64,000 nucleotides of DNA from JACQXM01 sp964569425 (GTDB lineage: Bacteria; Planctomycetota; Phycisphaerae; UBA1845), in NCBI GenBank assembly GCA_964569425.1, contig CAZMVD010000005.1, positions 1-64,000 on the forward strand, written 5' to 3'. Of the stretch, positions 24,302 through 32,438 are shown in pieces; within the stretch, counting starts at the first letter, position 1; each line of letters begins with the position of its first letter. The notes under the pieces are model-generated. The model saw only the letters and a program-made list of their open reading frames with translations. It did not search any database and was not told the origin of the DNA. The position numbers and the translations under genes are program-made.

Positions 24302-25176
24302 AGTGTGAGAATGTCCAGCAATTCGAGCGGTTGTTCGAGGATCGGCAGCACCGGCTCCTTGATAATGGCCTGAGCGGCGCCGCTGCGGATGGCGATGACG
24401 GTCGCTTTGACTTCGTTGTTCAGGGCCACAATCACGGTGATGCGTTTGAAACCCTGGTCGGAGCCGGCGAGGAGTGTGAGGTTGGTGTTGGCGACGTATT
24501 GCACGCGCACGGTTCGCCGCCAGCCGGTGCGGTCGGTGTAGATTTCGCCGGATTTTCGTTGGGGGGGACTTTCGGTCCAGTTGTGGTAGTCGTCGACGTC
24601 GTCGAACGCGGTGCGGTTGCCGAGCGCGCCGGTTTCTCCGGATTCGATTCCGAAGATGGGGGACTGGTCGGGGTCGGCGTAGGACTGCGCGAGGATCTCG
24701 GTCATCAGGGCCATGGCGAGGTGCTGGGCGATGGCGTGGTCGGCGGTACTTTTCCGGCCGGTGACGGCGCCGCCGACGGCATTGAGGGCGACGACCAGGA
24801 TGGAGCCGACGAGGACGACGGCGAGGGCGGATTCAACAAGGCTGACGGCGGGGCGGCGCGCGGGACAGCGCGGCCGAGGTGGCGCTACCACAATGCGCGA
24901 GCGGCGCGCGTGGCCGCGAATAGCGAATGGGGAATTAAGAATAGCGAATGGCGAATCGGGAATGGCGAATGAAGGAAGACCCGAGACCGGAGCCTGCGAT
25001 TCAAGCGCGGGGGCGGCGGGCAGGGACGTCCGCTCCACTGCCATGGAGTTCACGGAGCGCCGGGCCGACGTGAACACTTCCGCGCGGGCTGCCGTGGACC
25101 CGGACATGGGGGACCGGTTGGAAAACCGGTCCCACACCGGGGAGCAAGCCCGCGGCTCGTTGATAGGCGGCGTCAT
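24298..25176 (-). CDS. GspI/PilV-like pseudopilin with long unusual leader
   Basis: 292 residues from ATG 25176, which overlaps the stop of the GspJ-like gene (ATGA). The pilin core begins at RRPAVSLVESALAVVLVGSIL, with Glu at the expected position 5, but about 100 residues precede it. Part of that leader is a translated microrepeat (FAIPDSPFAILNSPFAIR), and the DNA there is a run of GAATGG-type units. Either the true start is internal (for example a GTG about 14 codons before the core) or repeat DNA has expanded into the 5' end. The mature part resembles minor pseudopilins of the GspI type. Confidence 0.65.
   Translation of the reverse strand: MTPPINEPRACSPVWDRFSNRSPMSGSTAARAEVFTSARRSVNSMAVERTSLPAAPALESQAPVSGLPSFAIPDSPFAILNSPFAIRGHARRSRIVVAPPRPRCPARRPAVSLVESALAVVLVGSILVVALNAVGGAVTGRKSTADHAIAQHLAMALMTEILAQSYADPDQSPIFGIESGETGALGNRTAFDDVDDYHNWTESPPQRKSGEIYTDRTGWRRTVRVQYVANTNLTLLAGSDQGFKRITVIVALNNEVKATVIAIRSGAAQAIIKEPVLPILEQPLELLDILTL
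25109..25130. repeat. GGACCGGTT/AACCGGTCC hairpin repeat
   Basis: A perfect 9-bp stem with a GGAA loop, inside the 5' part of the GspI-like frame. It is of the same type as 20427-20447. Its presence supports a start codon downstream of it. Confidence 0.65.
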
Positions 25177-26294
25177 AGGCCGGTGACCTCCGGTTCGTTG
25201 AGGACGGAAACGTCGAGGTCGACGCGGAGATCGGGACGATCGCCGACCTGGAGGAAGATTCGGACGCTCGTCAAGTAATCCCAAGTTGTGACGACGGGGG
25301 TAGACGATTCCGTGACCCAGGAACCATAGACCATGAAGCGGAGGTCCTGTTTGTTGATGTCTTTGGAAGCGGGACTCCAACCGACGCCTGAGGTGCTGGT
25401 CCAGTGGAACACCATGTTGTTGTTGGGCGCGCTATTGGCGTAGAAGTTTTCGGCATAGACGGGCGTGACCTCGCCGCCTTTGAAGACCAGACAGTAATCG
25501 GAACGGGAGAGGTCTGTGAGCGAGGTCCCGGGAAAGGTGAACTTGATCCAATTGGCGGTGGTGGGCAGGCTTCCGGCGGACACGACGGACGAGGTAACCA
25601 GCGCAGAGGAGGCGGGCAGGTAGCTGCCTCCGCCCTGTGAGCGGCGCAATTCGGCGGTCAGGCCCAGCAGGGGGATGGTGAGCCCGCGGCGCATGCGGGC
25701 GTATGCGCGGGTAAAGATGATCTCGGTGGTGTCGGGGGAGGGGGTCACGAGGGTGAAATATTGCGAGACCCAGTTGGTGAGGTCGACGGCTTTTTCCTGG
25801 GTTGTGGCGGTGACGCCGGACCAGCCGTCAAAATAGGCAACGACGGCTTCGGGGCCGACGTTGCGCACGATCTGGGTGGTTTCCGCGGTCTTCTGACGTT
25901 TGGCGTGAGCGAGTGCAAACTGGTGGACGTTGTCCGCGATCGTAAGCGGTGCGCCGCCGTTGAAGCGGCGGGTGAGGGGGTCGCCGGGGCTGCCGGACCA
26001 TTCGTAGCGGATGGTTTCGGGAAGGCTGTCGTTGTTGCGGTCGGCGACGGTGAATTCGATGCCTGAGGCGGCAAGTAACGAAAACGATTGGGCGCAATAG
26101 AGTTCGCCGGCGAGTTCCTCGGCTGCGTGGTAGGCGACGACGGACGCCGCATCGGCGGAGGCATCGGCGGGCAGCGCACGGCTCGCCAGCACCATGGCGG
26201 AGGCAAGGCTGCCCATGAGCAGGGCCACGACCGCGAGGCTCAGGATCAGCTCGACGAGGGTGTGGGCGCGTGATTTCGGGATGCACTTGCTCAT
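25173..26294 (-). CDS. GspJ-like pseudopilin
   Basis: 373 residues. Prepilin-type N-terminus KSRA|HTLVELILSLAVVALLMGSL, with the mature residue His rather than Phe and Glu at position 5. The C-terminal part is long and beta-rich, ending VRIFLQVGDRPDLRVDLDVSV, as in GspJ-type minor pseudopilins that have a larger globular domain. It ends overlapping the GspI-like gene and starts 9 bases after the GspH-like gene. Likely part of a pseudopilus tip with its neighbours. Confidence 0.75.
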   Translation of the reverse strand: MSKCIPKSRAHTLVELILSLAVVALLMGSLASAMVLASRALPADASADAASVVAYHAAEELAGELYCAQSFSLLAASGIEFTVADRNNDSLPETIRYEWSGSPGDPLTRRFNGGAPLTIADNVHQFALAHAKRQKTAETTQIVRNVGPEAVVAYFDGWSGVTATTQEKAVDLTNWVSQYFTLVTPSPDTTEIIFTRAYARMRRGLTIPLLGLTAELRRSQGGGSYLPASSALVTSSVVSAGSLPTTANWIKFTFPGTSLTDLSRSDYCLVFKGGEVTPVYAENFYANSAPNNNMVFHWTSTSGVGWSPASKDINKQDLRFMVYGSWVTESSTPVVTTWDYLTSVRIFLQVGDRPDLRVDLDVSVLNEPEVTGL

Positions 26295-26303
26295 GGTTCA
26301 AGG

Positions 26304-26831
26304 TCAGTTGATGGTCACCATTTCCTGAATGGTCAGTCCGGTGCCGGATTGCAGGCTTATTGTTCGGGTGCGGTTGCCCGTTTTGAGGGTGACGCTTCCG
26401 TCGGAATCGGGTTCGCCGTAGCCGTTGAAGACAAGGATTGCATCTCCGCCGAAATCGGCGCCGGCGATCTGGACGCGGTAGGGATCCTCGCCGAGCGGGA
26501 CGGCATAGGATCCGGATGCGTGATCGGGTGACGGAAGATTGACCAGGGAATAGCGATTCGAGGAGATATAGAAACGGACGGTCTGAGAAGTGCTGGAGTA
26601 CCGGGCGAGGCGCTGGGCGAGGGCGAGGTCGGCGCGGACGCGGTTGACCGCGGCCTCGAGTCGCTGGTTGGCGGAGAAGCCGGCAAAGCGAGGGACGGCG
26701 ATGGCGGAGAGAATGCTCAGCACGACGAGAACGACGACGACTTCGACGATGGTCAAAGCGCGGCGCAGGGGGTCCGGGGCCGCGGGTCGCGGTTGGGGCC
26801 AGGTTGTCGGGTTGGGAGGCGTCACTGCCAT
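26304..26831 (-). CDS. GspH/FimT-like pseudopilin
   Basis: 175 residues. Prepilin-type helix RRA|LTIVEVVVVLVVLSILSAIAVPRF with Glu at position 5 of the mature protein. RVRADLALAQRLARYSS follows, the usual GspH/FimT pattern of a conserved helix after the membrane segment. The globular part is short and beta-rich. Upstream, between this gene and the next pilin gene, lie two GGCGGGC hairpins. Confidence 0.8.
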   Translation of the reverse strand: MAVTPPNPTTWPQPRPAAPDPLRRALTIVEVVVVLVVLSILSAIAVPRFAGFSANQRLEAAVNRVRADLALAQRLARYSSTSQTVRFYISSNRYSLVNLPSPDHASGSYAVPLGEDPYRVQIAGADFGGDAILVFNGYGEPDSDGSVTLKTGNRTRTISLQSGTGLTIQEMVTIN

Positions 26832-26842
26832 TAGAGGTACTC

Positions 26843-26951
26843 GGCGGGCAAAGCCCGCCCTACTCGCTGAATTTCGGTTGCGCGCGCATCAACGAAACCA
26901 CTCCTCAGGTCCGAAGGTCCGGGCGGCGATGGATTCGGCGGGCAATGCCCG
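26843..26951. repeat. Pair of GGCGGGC hairpins between pilin genes
   Basis: GGCGGGC-AAA-GCCCGCC at 26843-26859 and CGGGC-AAT-GCCCG at 26939-26951. Both are preceded by TCGG and followed by CTACTCGCTGA. On the minus strand they read TCAGCGAGTAG then the stem. They are two copies of one short mobile-looking repeat in the 164-base gap. Confidence 0.75.
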
Positions 26952-26995
26952 TTCTACTCGCTGACCGTAACTTTTGACCGTCCGCGCATCGGACG

Positions 26996-27565
26996 TTAAT
27001 CGGTGCTGAAGCTGAGTCCGCGGATGCGCACCTGCACGTCGGGATCGGTGATTCCGAGGTCGATCAGTTCCTGTTCGGTGGCATCGATTCCAAAGTAGCC
27101 GTGGGAGAGTACGGCGACCCATCCGACCGATCCGGGTGCGGGGTTGGCGTCGGTGGGCGTGGCTTTTACATGCACGGTGGCCAGCTTGTTGTGGGGGTTT
27201 CGCGGGAAGGGGGCGCGCAAGTAGGGTCCAAAGAAGTAAGGCGACGAGGGGGTGGCGCTGGTGTTGCCGCGTTCGTCGGTGTAGAGGAGCATTTGATCGA
27301 CAAAGCGGGCGTGGTTGGGGGTGCCGGTGGCGGGATCGTACCCAGGATAGCGGCCATGTTCGGCGTAATAGTTGTCGATGGCTTTGCGGACGTTGGCGAG
27401 CGTGGCGTCGAGTGCATGGGCTCTGGAGTGCGCCGCGGCGTTGGTGAGTCGCGGCACGGCGATCGAGGCGATGATGCCGATAATCGTGACGACGATGATC
27501 AGTTCGACCAGGCTGAATGCACCACGGGTTCCTACCGGCTGCTTTTTCGGTCGTGGACCAGGCAT
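26996..27565 (-). CDS. GspG-like major pseudopilin, second copy
   Basis: 189 residues. Canonical prepilin motif TRGA|FSLVELIIVVTIIGIIASIAVPRL, then NVRKAIDNYYAEHGRYPGYD, the GspG-type helix and loop. It contains YFFGPYLRAPFPRNPHNK, which matches the equivalent segment of the next gene upstream (YGPYLRGGFPPAPVG), so the two are paralogues. A C-terminal segment WVAVLSHGYFGID corresponds to the strand near the GspG Ca2+ site. Probably a structural pseudopilin. Confidence 0.85.
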   Translation of the reverse strand: MPGPRPKKQPVGTRGAFSLVELIIVVTIIGIIASIAVPRLTNAAAHSRAHALDATLANVRKAIDNYYAEHGRYPGYDPATGTPNHARFVDQMLLYTDERGNTSATPSSPYFFGPYLRAPFPRNPHNKLATVHVKATPTDANPAPGSVGWVAVLSHGYFGIDATEQELIDLGITDPDVQVRIRGLSFSTD

Positions 27566-27759
27566 CAGAACCTCTGCCGCCGCATCGCGATTCCCCTGAT
27601 GAGGATACGATATTCATGCGGTGCTCCCACAAGGGTACGGCCGCGCGGGAGCCCGTTGGAGCGCCCGCACGGCCGCGAAGTCTGCCCGTGAATGAAAACG
27701 CCTATCGTCCAGCGGCGACCGTTGTTCGTTGAACGAACGCGCCACTCGCGGTTCATCCG

Positions 27760-28272
27760 TCAATAGGAGCTGTAGGCGATGGAGTTTTCATCGGTGGCGA
27801 CGGTGTTGACGATGATTTTTCCGGTATCGGTGCTGTAGATCCAACCCTCGCCGTCGCCTTCGGTGGTGGCGTTTGCCACGGGGTCGCCGGTGACGATTTT
27901 GATGGTTTTCTTTCCTTTATTGGCACCGACAGGCGCCGGGGGAAACCCACCCCGGAGGTAGGGTCCGTAAATGTGGGTACCCGCGGTGGTGCCGACGTTT
28001 CCGGCGGCATCGGTCAACTTGGTGAGTTTGTCTTCAATGGCGGCCTGGTCTGCGCCGGCGGGAAACACGCCGCCGTGCTCTGCTGCGTACATGTCGATGG
28101 CGTTGCGCAGGCCGGCGAGACTGCCGCGGAGTGCCGCGTCGCCGGCGCCTTTGGCGCCGCGGCTGATGCGGGGCACGGCAATGGCGGCGATGACGCCGAT
28201 AATGACGACGACAATGACGAGTTCGACGAGGCTGAACGCTTCAGATCTTCGGACGTTTTTCATGGCTCTCAT
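27760..28272 (-). CDS. GspG-like major pseudopilin, first copy
   Basis: 170 residues from ATG 28272; an in-frame GTG lies 9 bases upstream, and GGAAAG is better placed for the ATG. Prepilin motif SEA|FSLVELVIVVVIIGVIAAIAVPRI, then GLRNAIDMYAAEHGGVFPAG. The C-terminus GEGWIYSTDTGKIIVN is typical of GspG-type pilins. It is the first pilin after the PilMNOP block and probably the main subunit. Confidence 0.87.
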   Translation of the reverse strand: MRAMKNVRRSEAFSLVELVIVVVIIGVIAAIAVPRISRGAKGAGDAALRGSLAGLRNAIDMYAAEHGGVFPAGADQAAIEDKLTKLTDAAGNVGTTAGTHIYGPYLRGGFPPAPVGANKGKKTIKIVTGDPVANATTEGDGEGWIYSTDTGKIIVNTVATDENSIAYSSY

Positions 28273-28385
28273 GCTTGTCACTTTCCGCCGGTAGGCGTCC
28301 TGAGGGTTGAGTCCGGTGCGTCACCACTCGGTGCGCCCGCCTATTGCAATCGCTCGGGTTCTATCGTCGCGGGCACGGGGCGGCT

Positions 28386-28901
28386 TTAGCGTGCGTTGCG
28401 ATCATTGGGCACGTCCACTTTCAAGATGGTGCCACCGTCATGGCACCAAAATCGTGCTTCATTTTCGATGACGTCCAGGAGCGTGCATCCTTCAATTGTT
28501 TCGCCGACCCGCAGCCATTGGCCGTTAATGATCGCGATTTTGAGACCATCGGTGATGATGACCCCGCGCAAGGCGTGCCGCGCGGCGAGCGACTTGCGAT
28601 CGGACTGTGCGGATTCCGGCGGCGCTTCGCTCGCGGTGGGTGGGGGCGCGAGGTGCGAGGGGGGAACAAAGGGGTCGCGCAGGGATGGTGTGGGAAGCTC
28701 GGGCAGGTTGCGGGGGAAGGGCAGTTCGGGAAGCGGGCCCAAGGGCGCGGCGAGGGGCGGCACGGCGAGGGGCGGCGCGGCCGAAACGCTGGACGGGGCC
28801 ATGGGCGTTACGCCCTCGGCGAGGAGGAATCGGTCGACGAACAGCGCCAGCCCCCCGAGGAGAAGCAGTCCGGCGTAGAGGTGTTTCTTAGAGGACGTCA
28901 T
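28386..28901 (-). CDS. PilP/GspC-like inner-membrane protein
   Basis: 171 residues. One N-terminal membrane helix (LYAGLLLLGGLALFVDRFLL) is followed by a Pro/Ala-rich linker of about 50 residues, then RDPFVPP and a compact beta domain (ALRGVIITDGLKIAIINGQWLRVGETIEG), the pattern of PilP/GspC homology regions. Such proteins link the inner-membrane platform to the secretin. No secretin gene is in the window. It overlaps the PilO gene (ATGA). Confidence 0.8.
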   Translation of the reverse strand: MTSSKKHLYAGLLLLGGLALFVDRFLLAEGVTPMAPSSVSAAPPLAVPPLAAPLGPLPELPFPRNLPELPTPSLRDPFVPPSHLAPPPTASEAPPESAQSDRKSLAARHALRGVIITDGLKIAIINGQWLRVGETIEGCTLLDVIENEARFWCHDGGTILKVDVPNDRNAR

Positions 28902-29470
28902 TCGCGGTCCTCCCGGCCGTCGACGGCGGCGAAGACGCTGAGGGTCAGCGCGGCCTTGCGATGGACATCGGCTCCGCCGGCGGCATCGCCCTGGTCGATC
29001 TTGAGGTAACTGACATCGGCCCAGTAGGAGGTCTGTTCGACGGCTTGGAGGAAGCTGAGGATGTTGTGCAGGGTGCCGGTGATTTCATAGGTGAAGCACT
29101 GCTCGGTCAGGCCGGGGTAGATGCGTGTTTCCGCGGGGGTCTGGCTGAGGACGTGCAAACCGGATCGTGCGGCCGCGACGGCGAGCGCCTGAAAGAACTC
29201 TTCGATGGGGGAGTGCTGAGGCAGCCGCCCGCTGATTTCCAGTCGTTGCAGGCCGGCCTGGAGTTTGTTCTGCTGGCGTTCGACGGCAAGCTGCATGGTC
29301 GCGAGTGTCTGCCGGTCGGCTTCGAGCCGGGCGCGGAAGGCGGCGCTTTCCTGCCGGGCGCTGTTGTGACGCAAGAAGGTGAGCCAGACAGCGCCCCCGA
29401 GGCACGCCAACAGGGCCAGGGCGCCGCATGCGTCGATCAGCCAGAGATGCCAGTGGGACGAACGGTTCAT
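28898..29470 (-). CDS. pilO: PilO-like pilus assembly protein
   Basis: 190 residues from ATG 29470, two bases after the PilN stop; a GTG at 29479 would overlap PilN. One membrane helix (about 10-32), then a coiled coil (AAFRARLEADRQTLATMQLAV) and a ferredoxin-like periplasmic domain (EEFFQALAVAAARSGL, CFTYEITGTLHNILSFLQAVE). PilO pairs with PilN in the alignment subcomplex of type IV pili and T2SS (GspM equivalent). Confidence 0.82.
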   Translation of the reverse strand: MNRSSHWHLWLIDACGALALLACLGGAVWLTFLRHNSARQESAAFRARLEADRQTLATMQLAVERQQNKLQAGLQRLEISGRLPQHSPIEEFFQALAVAAARSGLHVLSQTPAETRIYPGLTEQCFTYEITGTLHNILSFLQAVEQTSYWADVSYLKIDQGDAAGGADVHRKAALTLSVFAAVDGREDRE

Positions 29471-29472
29471 GA

Positions 29473-30105
29473 CTACCACTCGCAGGCGATTTCAAATCGA
29501 TAATAGATGCCGTCGAGCACGGGCTCGCGCTGGGAACGTTCGAGCAGGACCTGGCGAAACGCGCCGGTTTCCTTCAGGCGCGTGACGAAGGTATGCGGCT
29601 CTGCGGGATCGGCGGCGAAACCGGCGATCCGTAGCTTGCGCGGCGCCTCGATGGTGAATTCGGTCTTGGGTGGTTTTTGCCCGGGCGCAGCGGCGACGGC
29701 GGACGGCGGAGGTCTCAGGTCGCGCCGGCCGGTGCCGGGGCGAGCCGGTTCGGTGGTCAGCGACGTGAGCCAGCAGGCCGGGGGGAGGGAATGTCCGATT
29801 AACGCAATCAGGCGAGACCAGGCGCGTTTGGCGCGAAGGGCTTCGGCGCGCTGGACTTGCAGGTCCACCTGGTCTGTCTGGGCGGCGACGCTCTTGAGCG
29901 CATTGCGCGCCAGGGTCAGGTCGGACTGTACGCGTGTGTTTTCGGTCGTAAGCTCGTCGGCCAGGGCTTGTTGGGCCCACTCGCGCCCTGCGGCGGCTAC
30001 CAGGAGAAGGAAGGCCAGTGTGAGCGCCGCGGACCAGCGACGGAGATGGCGGCGCCGCGTCTGGGCCATGAGCAGGTTGGGGGGGATGAGGTTAATGGCG
30101 ATCAT
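29473..30105 (-). CDS. pilN: PilN-like pilus assembly protein
   Basis: 210 residues. The N-terminus MIAINLIPP is the PilN signature that docks into PilM. A membrane helix (about 25-42) and a periplasmic coiled coil follow (ELTTENTRVQSDLTLARNAL), then a ferredoxin-like fold containing CWLTSLTTEP and FAADPAEPHTFVTRLKETGAF. A Pro-rich insert lies near residues 125-150. It starts 6 bases after the PilM stop. Confidence 0.87.
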   Translation of the reverse strand: MIAINLIPPNLLMAQTRRRHLRRWSAALTLAFLLLVAAAGREWAQQALADELTTENTRVQSDLTLARNALKSVAAQTDQVDLQVQRAEALRAKRAWSRLIALIGHSLPPACWLTSLTTEPARPGTGRRDLRPPPSAVAAAPGQKPPKTEFTIEAPRKLRIAGFAADPAEPHTFVTRLKETGAFRQVLLERSQREPVLDGIYYRFEIACEW

Positions 30106-30111
30106 CGGCGA

Positions 30112-31197
30112 TTACTCCCGAACGGCCAGTCCGATGGCCAACGCCAGTTGTTCCCAGGAATGGCGCTTGGCCACACCGCCGAGGATTCGACCCCCGGGCT
30201 TGTTGATACAGTCAGAGGCCCGCCGGACGACGATGCCGAGGTTGCGCAGGAGAAACGCGTCCAGGTTGGGCATTTGAGCGCCGCCGCCGACAAGTACGAG
30301 ATCGGCGGCTCGGCGGTTGGGGTAGCAACTCAGGACGTATTCGTAGGAGCGTTTAATTTCCGCGGCCAGTTGAAGGAGATCGGCGCGGAGAATGCCGGTG
30401 AGAACAGTGGCGAGGTCCACGTCCGCCAATGCGGGATCCAAGGCTCGTTCAGCGCGGGCGGTCGCGACGATCCCATGGTCTCTTTTGTGAATCTCGGCGG
30501 TGGCAGTAGAGATGCCCAAGGCCTGGGCGATGCGCGTCGTCCAATCGCTGCCGCCCGGACCTACGGCGCGGATCAACACGGGGACACTGCCGATGCAGAG
30601 GATCAGGCGGGTCTGACACTGCCCGAGATCCAGCAGCCCCCAGATGTCATCGGCGGAGCGCGGTTGGAGCAGAGACCCGAATCGGGCGAGCGCCGCCGCG
30701 GATGCATCCATGGCCAGGCAGTGCAGCCCGGCGCGCTCAAAGCCGGTCAACGATTGTTCCACGGTTTCGCGTGCGACGGAGATTCCGAGCACGGTTGGGG
30801 CGGCGACTTTGGTGGGCGGCAGCAGCCAATACCGCGTTTCGACGGCGGCTTCCGGGGAGCCGAGGAGGCGTTCGATCTCGATGTGGACCAGACGTTCCAT
30901 GTCCTGCGGTTGGGCGGGCGGAAGTTCGAGCGCATGGAACTGCACGCTCTGCGGCTGGACGGCGGCCACGCATTGCCGGCCGCTGAATTCTCCCTGAAGC
31001 AGGCAGTGGCGTAGTTGTTTGTCGAGGTCGTCGGTTCCTTCCGGGGATTCACTTCCGACGCGTCGTTCCAGGGTGGCGCTGCGCACGAGGGCGTAGCCTT
31101 CCCGGCGGGACTGCAATTGAACGGCGCGGACTCCGGTGTCGCCGAAGTCGATGCCGATGGGGGTCGATCGCCGGGAGATTGGAAGCGTTGCCAGCAT
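30112..31197 (-). CDS. pilM: PilM-like actin-fold ATPase
   Basis: 361 residues, cytoplasmic. PIGIDFGDTGVRAVQL is the phosphate-1 loop of the actin/FtsA fold. IWGLLDLGQCQTRLIL is the phosphate-2 loop, and DLVLVGGGAQMPNLDAFL is the adenosine motif. PilM binds the PilN tail and connects the platform to the motor. It lies between PilC and PilN, the usual pilMNOP order. Confidence 0.9.
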   Translation of the reverse strand: MLATLPISRRSTPIGIDFGDTGVRAVQLQSRREGYALVRSATLERRVGSESPEGTDDLDKQLRHCLLQGEFSGRQCVAAVQPQSVQFHALELPPAQPQDMERLVHIEIERLLGSPEAAVETRYWLLPPTKVAAPTVLGISVARETVEQSLTGFERAGLHCLAMDASAAALARFGSLLQPRSADDIWGLLDLGQCQTRLILCIGSVPVLIRAVGPGGSDWTTRIAQALGISTATAEIHKRDHGIVATARAERALDPALADVDLATVLTGILRADLLQLAAEIKRSYEYVLSCYPNRRAADLVLVGGGAQMPNLDAFLLRNLGIVVRRASDCINKPGGRILGGVAKRHSWEQLALAIGLAVRE

Positions 31198-31220
31198 GTC
31201 GGTCGATGCTCCCTGTGCGG

Positions 31221-32438
31221 CTATTGCACGGCTGCAGTCAAGTCGAAGAGCGGGAGGAAGAGCGAAATCGCCACGCCGCCCACAAAGAAGCCCATCAGGA
31301 TCAGGATGACCGGTTCGATCATCTTGGTCACCACGCCTATCAGTTCGGTGTTGTTTTCATCGAGGATGTCGGCACAGTAGCTCATGGCGCCGCCGAGGTT
31401 TCCGCTGTCCTCGCCGGTGCGGACGGCCTGGCAGATGTAGGGTTCGACCACGCCGGAGCGTTCGAAGGCGGTGCTGAGCTGTCCGCCTTCGGTGACCGTT
31501 TGTTCGAGGTCGTCAAAGAGGCGGCCGAAGCGGCGGTTTCCGGTGGCGCGGCGTGCGAGATCGAGGGTATCGAGCAGTCCGACGCGACTTTCGAGAAGCA
31601 TCCCCATGGTGCGCAGAATCTGAGCCTGGATGAGGCGTTGGCGCAGGCGGCCGAAGAGGGGAAGTTGGGTCTGAATGTTGACCATCCAGCGGCGCCCGGC
31701 GGCGCTGGTCAGGGTGAGCACGCCGACGACGACCAGCGCGGCGGCCAATGAGAATATCTGGACGCAGTGGTCGTGGATGTATACGCCGAGGTGGAGCATG
31801 GCCTGAGTGGTGGCGGGCGGTTGAACACCGAGCTGGACGAACATGTCGCCGAATCGCGGGAGGACGAAGAGCATGAGCACCAGCGCGATGACGAGGCACA
31901 TGACGATGAGAAGGCAGGGATAGGTGAGCGAACCGATGATTTTCTTGCGGAGGGCGCGGCGTTTTCCGACGATTTCGGCGAGGCGTTCGAACATGCGGGT
32001 CAGGTTTCCGCTGGCTTCGCCGGCGGCGACGATGGCGCAGTAGACGGGGTCGAAGGAACCCGGGAGCTTTCGAAGCGATTCGGCGAGCGTGGTTCCCTCT
32101 TCGAGGTCGGCCACGATCTGCTGAAGCACCGCGGATTGAGCCGGGCGGCGCATTTGCCGTTTGATGGCGAGGATGGCGGGGACGATTCCGCTGCCGGCGC
32201 GGAGCAGCATGGCCATCTGGCGGGTGAAGAGCACGAGGGTGCCGAGGGGCAGTCGGGCGCGTGACGGCGCGGCGGCGCCGGATCGGGTCCGGGTCGCGGG
32301 TCGGGCTTCCTCGTGGATGCGGGTGACGAACAGTCCGCGGCGGCGGAGTATTTCGATCGCCTCGCGCGAGCTGGGGGCGTCGACGGTGTCACGGCGTGAC
32401 TGTCCCTTGGCATCGACGGCATCGTAGGTGAGGTTCAT
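31221..32438 (-). CDS. pilC: PilC/GspF-like inner-membrane platform protein
   Basis: 405 residues. Two GspF domains (about residues 65-190 and 270-395) carry membrane segments: IIGSLTYPCLLIVMCLVIALVLMLFVL, a second near residues 220-240, and a C-terminal one (MIEPVILILMGFFVGGVAISLFLPLF). The conserved TLAESLRKLPGSFDPVYCAIVAAGE and TGEDSGNLGGAM are present. It is the platform on which PilB assembles pilins. Its start overlaps the PilB stop. Confidence 0.92.
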   Translation of the reverse strand: MNLTYDAVDAKGQSRRDTVDAPSSREAIEILRRRGLFVTRIHEEARPATRTRSGAAAPSRARLPLGTLVLFTRQMAMLLRAGSGIVPAILAIKRQMRRPAQSAVLQQIVADLEEGTTLAESLRKLPGSFDPVYCAIVAAGEASGNLTRMFERLAEIVGKRRALRKKIIGSLTYPCLLIVMCLVIALVLMLFVLPRFGDMFVQLGVQPPATTQAMLHLGVYIHDHCVQIFSLAAALVVVGVLTLTSAAGRRWMVNIQTQLPLFGRLRQRLIQAQILRTMGMLLESRVGLLDTLDLARRATGNRRFGRLFDDLEQTVTEGGQLSTAFERSGVVEPYICQAVRTGEDSGNLGGAMSYCADILDENNTELIGVVTKMIEPVILILMGFFVGGVAISLFLPLFDLTAAVQ

